DNA of 64,000 nucleotides, from positions 17,856,001 through 17,920,000 of the forward strand of contig CM082576.2 in the NCBI GenBank assembly GCA_040954595.2. Direction: 5' to 3'. This DNA comes from Balanoglossus misakiensis (Eukaryota; Hemichordata). A program made the translations under genes and the position numbers. Below are positions 61,501 to 64,000 of the stretch, piece after piece (position 1 is the first letter of the stretch; each line of letters starts with the position of its first letter). Under the pieces are notes generated by a model. That model was not told the origin of the DNA and ran no database searches. It saw nothing but the letters and a program-made list of their open reading frames with translations.

Positions 61501-62833
61501 TCTAATGTGGGAGGGGGACCCCCTCCATTCTTTGCCACATTTCATTTATTGGCTGCTTTGTCTAATGTACGTGGGCAGAGTACTCGCCAACCCTATCCCA
61601 CCGATGCTTACTTTGAGTGGAATGGCAAAGGTAAAATTGGTCCTCCCCCAACATTGAGTTAATTTGCATTTGAGTTCATTAAAATGCAACTTTGAGCACT
61701 GTATTTTACAAAATTTTCTTATGTTGGAGGGGGACACCCCCTCCCACGCCCAACCCCGACACTTTTCTTGTTTTACCAATCCTACCAACTATTGTATTGA
61801 CTTGTCATTTTAATTTGTTCATAGATTTCTTTATTGCAACGATATACTATTATATGCTTCAATTACTTTAAGAAATGTATAATCGAGGTGTTAGGAGCCT
61901 CATTCACTTCATTGCATACAGTGTACATGTACATAGGATCGGGACGGCGAATGTTTTCAGCGTGGGGGGGGGGGGTCATCATATATTTGGGCCTGTCATA
62001 GGGGGGGGGTCATCATTTTTTGGTGCTGGGTGAAGGGAGGGGGGGGGGTCAGCCTGATTTTAAAAACCCATGACACAAACTTGCCGCCCCCCCCCCCCAG
62101 CCGTAAAAACTGAACAGTCCCTTATGTATGTATGCAATTATGTGTGTTTGTGTATGTATCTTTGTTCTCTACAAAAAACTTTAAATATGTGTAAGATCTG
62201 TATTTGGTATAGAGGTGCATTATCACTTATCAGGTATATTTTACTTTCCAGTTCCAGGCTTTTTGGTGGTGGGTGCTGGTCATTGTTGTGTCACTTGCAG
62301 TGATGTGTTGTGTTTTTGTAAGTATGCACATTAAATGTATGTATATATGTACATGTATGTATGTATGTATGTATGTATGGATGGATGGATGGATGGATGG
62401 ATGGATGGATGGATCTTGTGTGGTGCACCTGACTTTGACAGTACCTGTGTGCGAACATTAGAAGCAGCCATCCTGGGCATGGCTGACCAGAAATTTGTGC
62501 AAGATGGCGGCCAGTAACTGACCCTTGCCTTTTAGCTGGCACAGCCAGCAGTGGGAATGGGGCAGGGGAGCAGGCAAGACACTGGAAACATTTCTTCTAC
62601 AGGCAATGTTTAAAGCTTGTTTTGTTTTTTCCTCAGGTTCAGCACAAGCACATTAAAGAGAAAAAGTTAACAATGGAAGAACTTGCAGAGATGTATAGCA
62701 GCCAGAAAATGATCCTTCTGAGGAAACAAGAACGGCTACAAATCCAATTAGAATGGATTTCACAAAACGAGGCAATGTTACATGATTTTACGAAACTGGC
62801 CGATACTTTCAAGACATTGGAGCAGGAGACAAG
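55572..62833 (+). CDS. Single-pass membrane protein with coiled coil, exons 1-4
   Basis: Four exons on plus: 55570-55643 (ATG at 55572; MWDREYYSPKYGSIRPQILE), 56952-57029 (basic, RIRHRQSVRRHRAGARDEK), 62252-62317 (membrane segment FQAFWWWVLVIVVSLAVMCC) and 62637-62833 (charged and helical, EELAEMYSSQKMILLRKQER). All borders are GT/AG, and the three internal junctions are phase 0, giving about 137 residues. The last exon either continues past a good donor (AAG/GTAGGT) or stops at the overlapping TAG at 62835. About 50 residues precede the membrane span and a coiled coil of about 60 follows. The 5' end looks like an acceptor, so an untranslated first exon lies upstream. No family recognised; the exon architecture and lack of stops are the evidence. 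Confidence 0.65.
59205..60715. mobile_element. Long inverted-repeat (foldback) element with CCAAT boxes
   Basis: Arms 59205-59575 and 60345-60715 are inverted copies. Each arm is itself built of repeats around CTCCCTGATTGGTTAATGTG and CCTTGTAGGTTAGGTCTTAT, giving several ATTGG (inverted CCAAT) motifs per arm. The loop (59576-60344) has no recognised gene. It lies in the third intron of the membrane-protein gene. Confidence 0.75.
61345..62121. mobile_element. Harbinger-type MITE with G/C runs, copy 3 (truncated)
   Basis: Inverted relative to copies 1 and 2. The right end (GTAAAAACTGAACAGTCCC, then TTA) is intact; the other terminus is missing at about 61345. Internal match includes the poly-G and poly-C tracts. 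Confidence 0.78.
62340..62414 (+). repeat. Tetranucleotide microsatellite ATGT then GGAT
   Basis: GTAT/ATGT repeats followed by about ten GGAT units, in the intron between the third and fourth coding exons of the membrane-protein gene. Open frames on both strands here are repeat artefacts. Confidence 0.9.
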
Positions 62834-62837
62834 GTAG

Positions 62838-63801
62838 GTGTGGCGTACACTTGTATATATGTGCAAAGTTGAATATACCGCAGTTCATGATACTTCAGTG
62901 GCACCTTTGTGAGAACAAAAATTAAGCGGTCTAATTATGTGGTCAGAACTATAATATTCACATTTTATATTTTGCACAATTTTCATTTCAATCAGAGCGC
63001 ACTCGTATTATTTGCACATTGTACATGTGGTATCTCATGACAGTATTGTAGTCATCATGTACTGCATGACTGGTTGGCCCAGTCTCAAGCAGTTCAAAAA
63101 TAATGTACACCCAAAAGGAACATGGTCTTAGAGTTTTTGTGCCAACCAAAATGAAACGGTCTAATCATGTGGAAGTCATTTTGTCAACTGTAACTCATTG
63201 TAAAACAGGGAATTAAAGCAGTGAAAATGCTCTGAGTGCGTCGACAGAGTTGCATCACCCAGGAAAATACGGATGAAGTCGTCAAAATGCACCCAAATGA
63301 CAAAAAAGTGGTCTGGCTGCAAAACGCCTCAGCCAAATTTTGTATAAATTGGGTCCATATAAATGAAAATTGGGTCCACCAAAATTGAAAAGGTGTCTGC
63401 AAATATTATAGTAGTTCTGACCCAGAATTTAAATTGTTGTTGGCGTGTAGGGGCCAATATGGTCCATTGCATTTTCTCATCAGGGGCCACCCCTGTTTGT
63501 ATGTATATTGGCCAGACTTTCCCATTGAAAACAACATTTGGATCAAACCACCAATGTGGTAAAAGAGGTAGATTAATTCAAATACTGAATGAACAGCATT
63601 GAAGAATTATGTGTCTTTTAATTTGCGTCTTTTTCAATAATGTCTTAGCTTTCATTTTTGTGTGTATATACCAAGAATGTGGCAGTTTCTTGAAGAGGGT
63701 GCACATACGTGTCTAACAATTTTGGAAATCACTGAAAATAACCTGTAAATTGCTGAAATATGAGTCAGTTTGAGCCCATGAGTCTTGTGCATACTATCAA
63801 C
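62838..63801. other. Region downstream of the last visible exon
   Basis: Either intron or 3' region of the membrane-protein gene. I see no further exon with convincing borders, and no repeat before the MITE at 63802. Confidence 0.4.
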
Positions 63802-63986
63802 TACTGTGGAACAGGTTATTTTTGCGAGCAATAAATTTAAGCGAAGTACGGGAGAGCAAAAAATACGCAAAACATAGTTGTGAAAGAACAATGTGCATGA
63901 GAACGCGAAAATTAATTCTCGCGTAACAGTTGCCTCTCTCGATATCGCGAAAATTTTGACTCGCGAAAATAACATGTTTTACAGTA
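63802..63986. mobile_element. Small MITE with TACTGTRRAACA ends
   Basis: 185 bp with inverted ends TACTGTGGAACAGGTTATTT and TACTGTAAAACATGTTATTT, followed by CGCGAAAAT-rich subterminal DNA and short inner palindromes. No coding capacity. Such CGCGAAAA-rich MITEs are common in marine invertebrate genomes (recollection). Confidence 0.7.
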
Positions 63987-64000
63987 TCTCTAATGTTGTA

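Noticed and set aside
62291-62542. Open frames around the microsatellite
   Set aside because: Tetranucleotide repeat translated in three frames.

Overview
The window is animal nuclear DNA, AT-rich, with GT/AG introns and many nested transposable elements. It contains SLC22, HECT and SAM-like domains and element types (IS3EU-like, ISL2EU-like, Harbinger-like, CR1-like) that I associate with marine invertebrates. An invertebrate deuterostome such as amphioxus, a hemichordate or an echinoderm fits, but I cannot fix the species from sequence alone.

Region 1 (1-11.3 kb and 23.6-24.1 kb) is an SLC22-family transporter locus in three states. A ten-exon gene on the minus strand (2568-9563) joins in frame to 554 residues. 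A direct duplicate carrying exons 1-2 enters from the left edge and has two frameshifts. An inverted partial duplicate carrying exons 4 and 5 lies on the plus strand.

Region 2 (11323-23610) is the highlight. A 12,288 bp transposon sits in the intron between the two inverted SLC22 exons. Its ends are 50 bp perfect terminal inverted repeats starting TATGG, flanked by a 6 bp target duplication (TAAACC). Subterminal arrays of a 21 bp repeat follow inside each end. It carries two convergent, apparently intact genes. One is a one-exon SAM/HTH/DDE integrase of IS3 OrfB type. The other is an eight-exon SAM/UBZ/HECT ubiquitin ligase with its catalytic cysteine. Both proteins begin with the same SAM-like domain, and both start codons lie about 165-170 bp inside their array.

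Region 3 (24.1-27 kb) holds parts of two small minus-strand genes, one with a clear signal peptide and one cysteine-rich, among palindromic MITEs.

Region 4 (27-35.7 kb) is a diverged tandem duplication. The left copy was hit by two DNA elements, and the right copy preserves both empty sites.

Region 5 (35.8-43.9 kb) is a decayed ISL2EU-like element: a DDE transposase pseudogene on plus and a YqaJ exonuclease-PHD pseudogene on minus. A 4.6 kb element interrupts the latter. Region 6 (43.9-46.5 kb) is an inverted-repeat element containing a truncated CR1-like LINE and a Harbinger-type MITE.

Region 7 (48.3-49.1 kb) is a 127 bp tandem array carrying POU octamer motifs. 50-54.4 kb is mostly non-coding, with a LINE scrap, TTAG repeats and another Harbinger-type MITE. 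Region 8 (about 55.1-62.8 kb) holds plus-strand exons of a single-pass membrane protein with a coiled coil. Its large intron contains an inverted-repeat element rich in CCAAT boxes and a MITE. A small MITE lies at the right edge.
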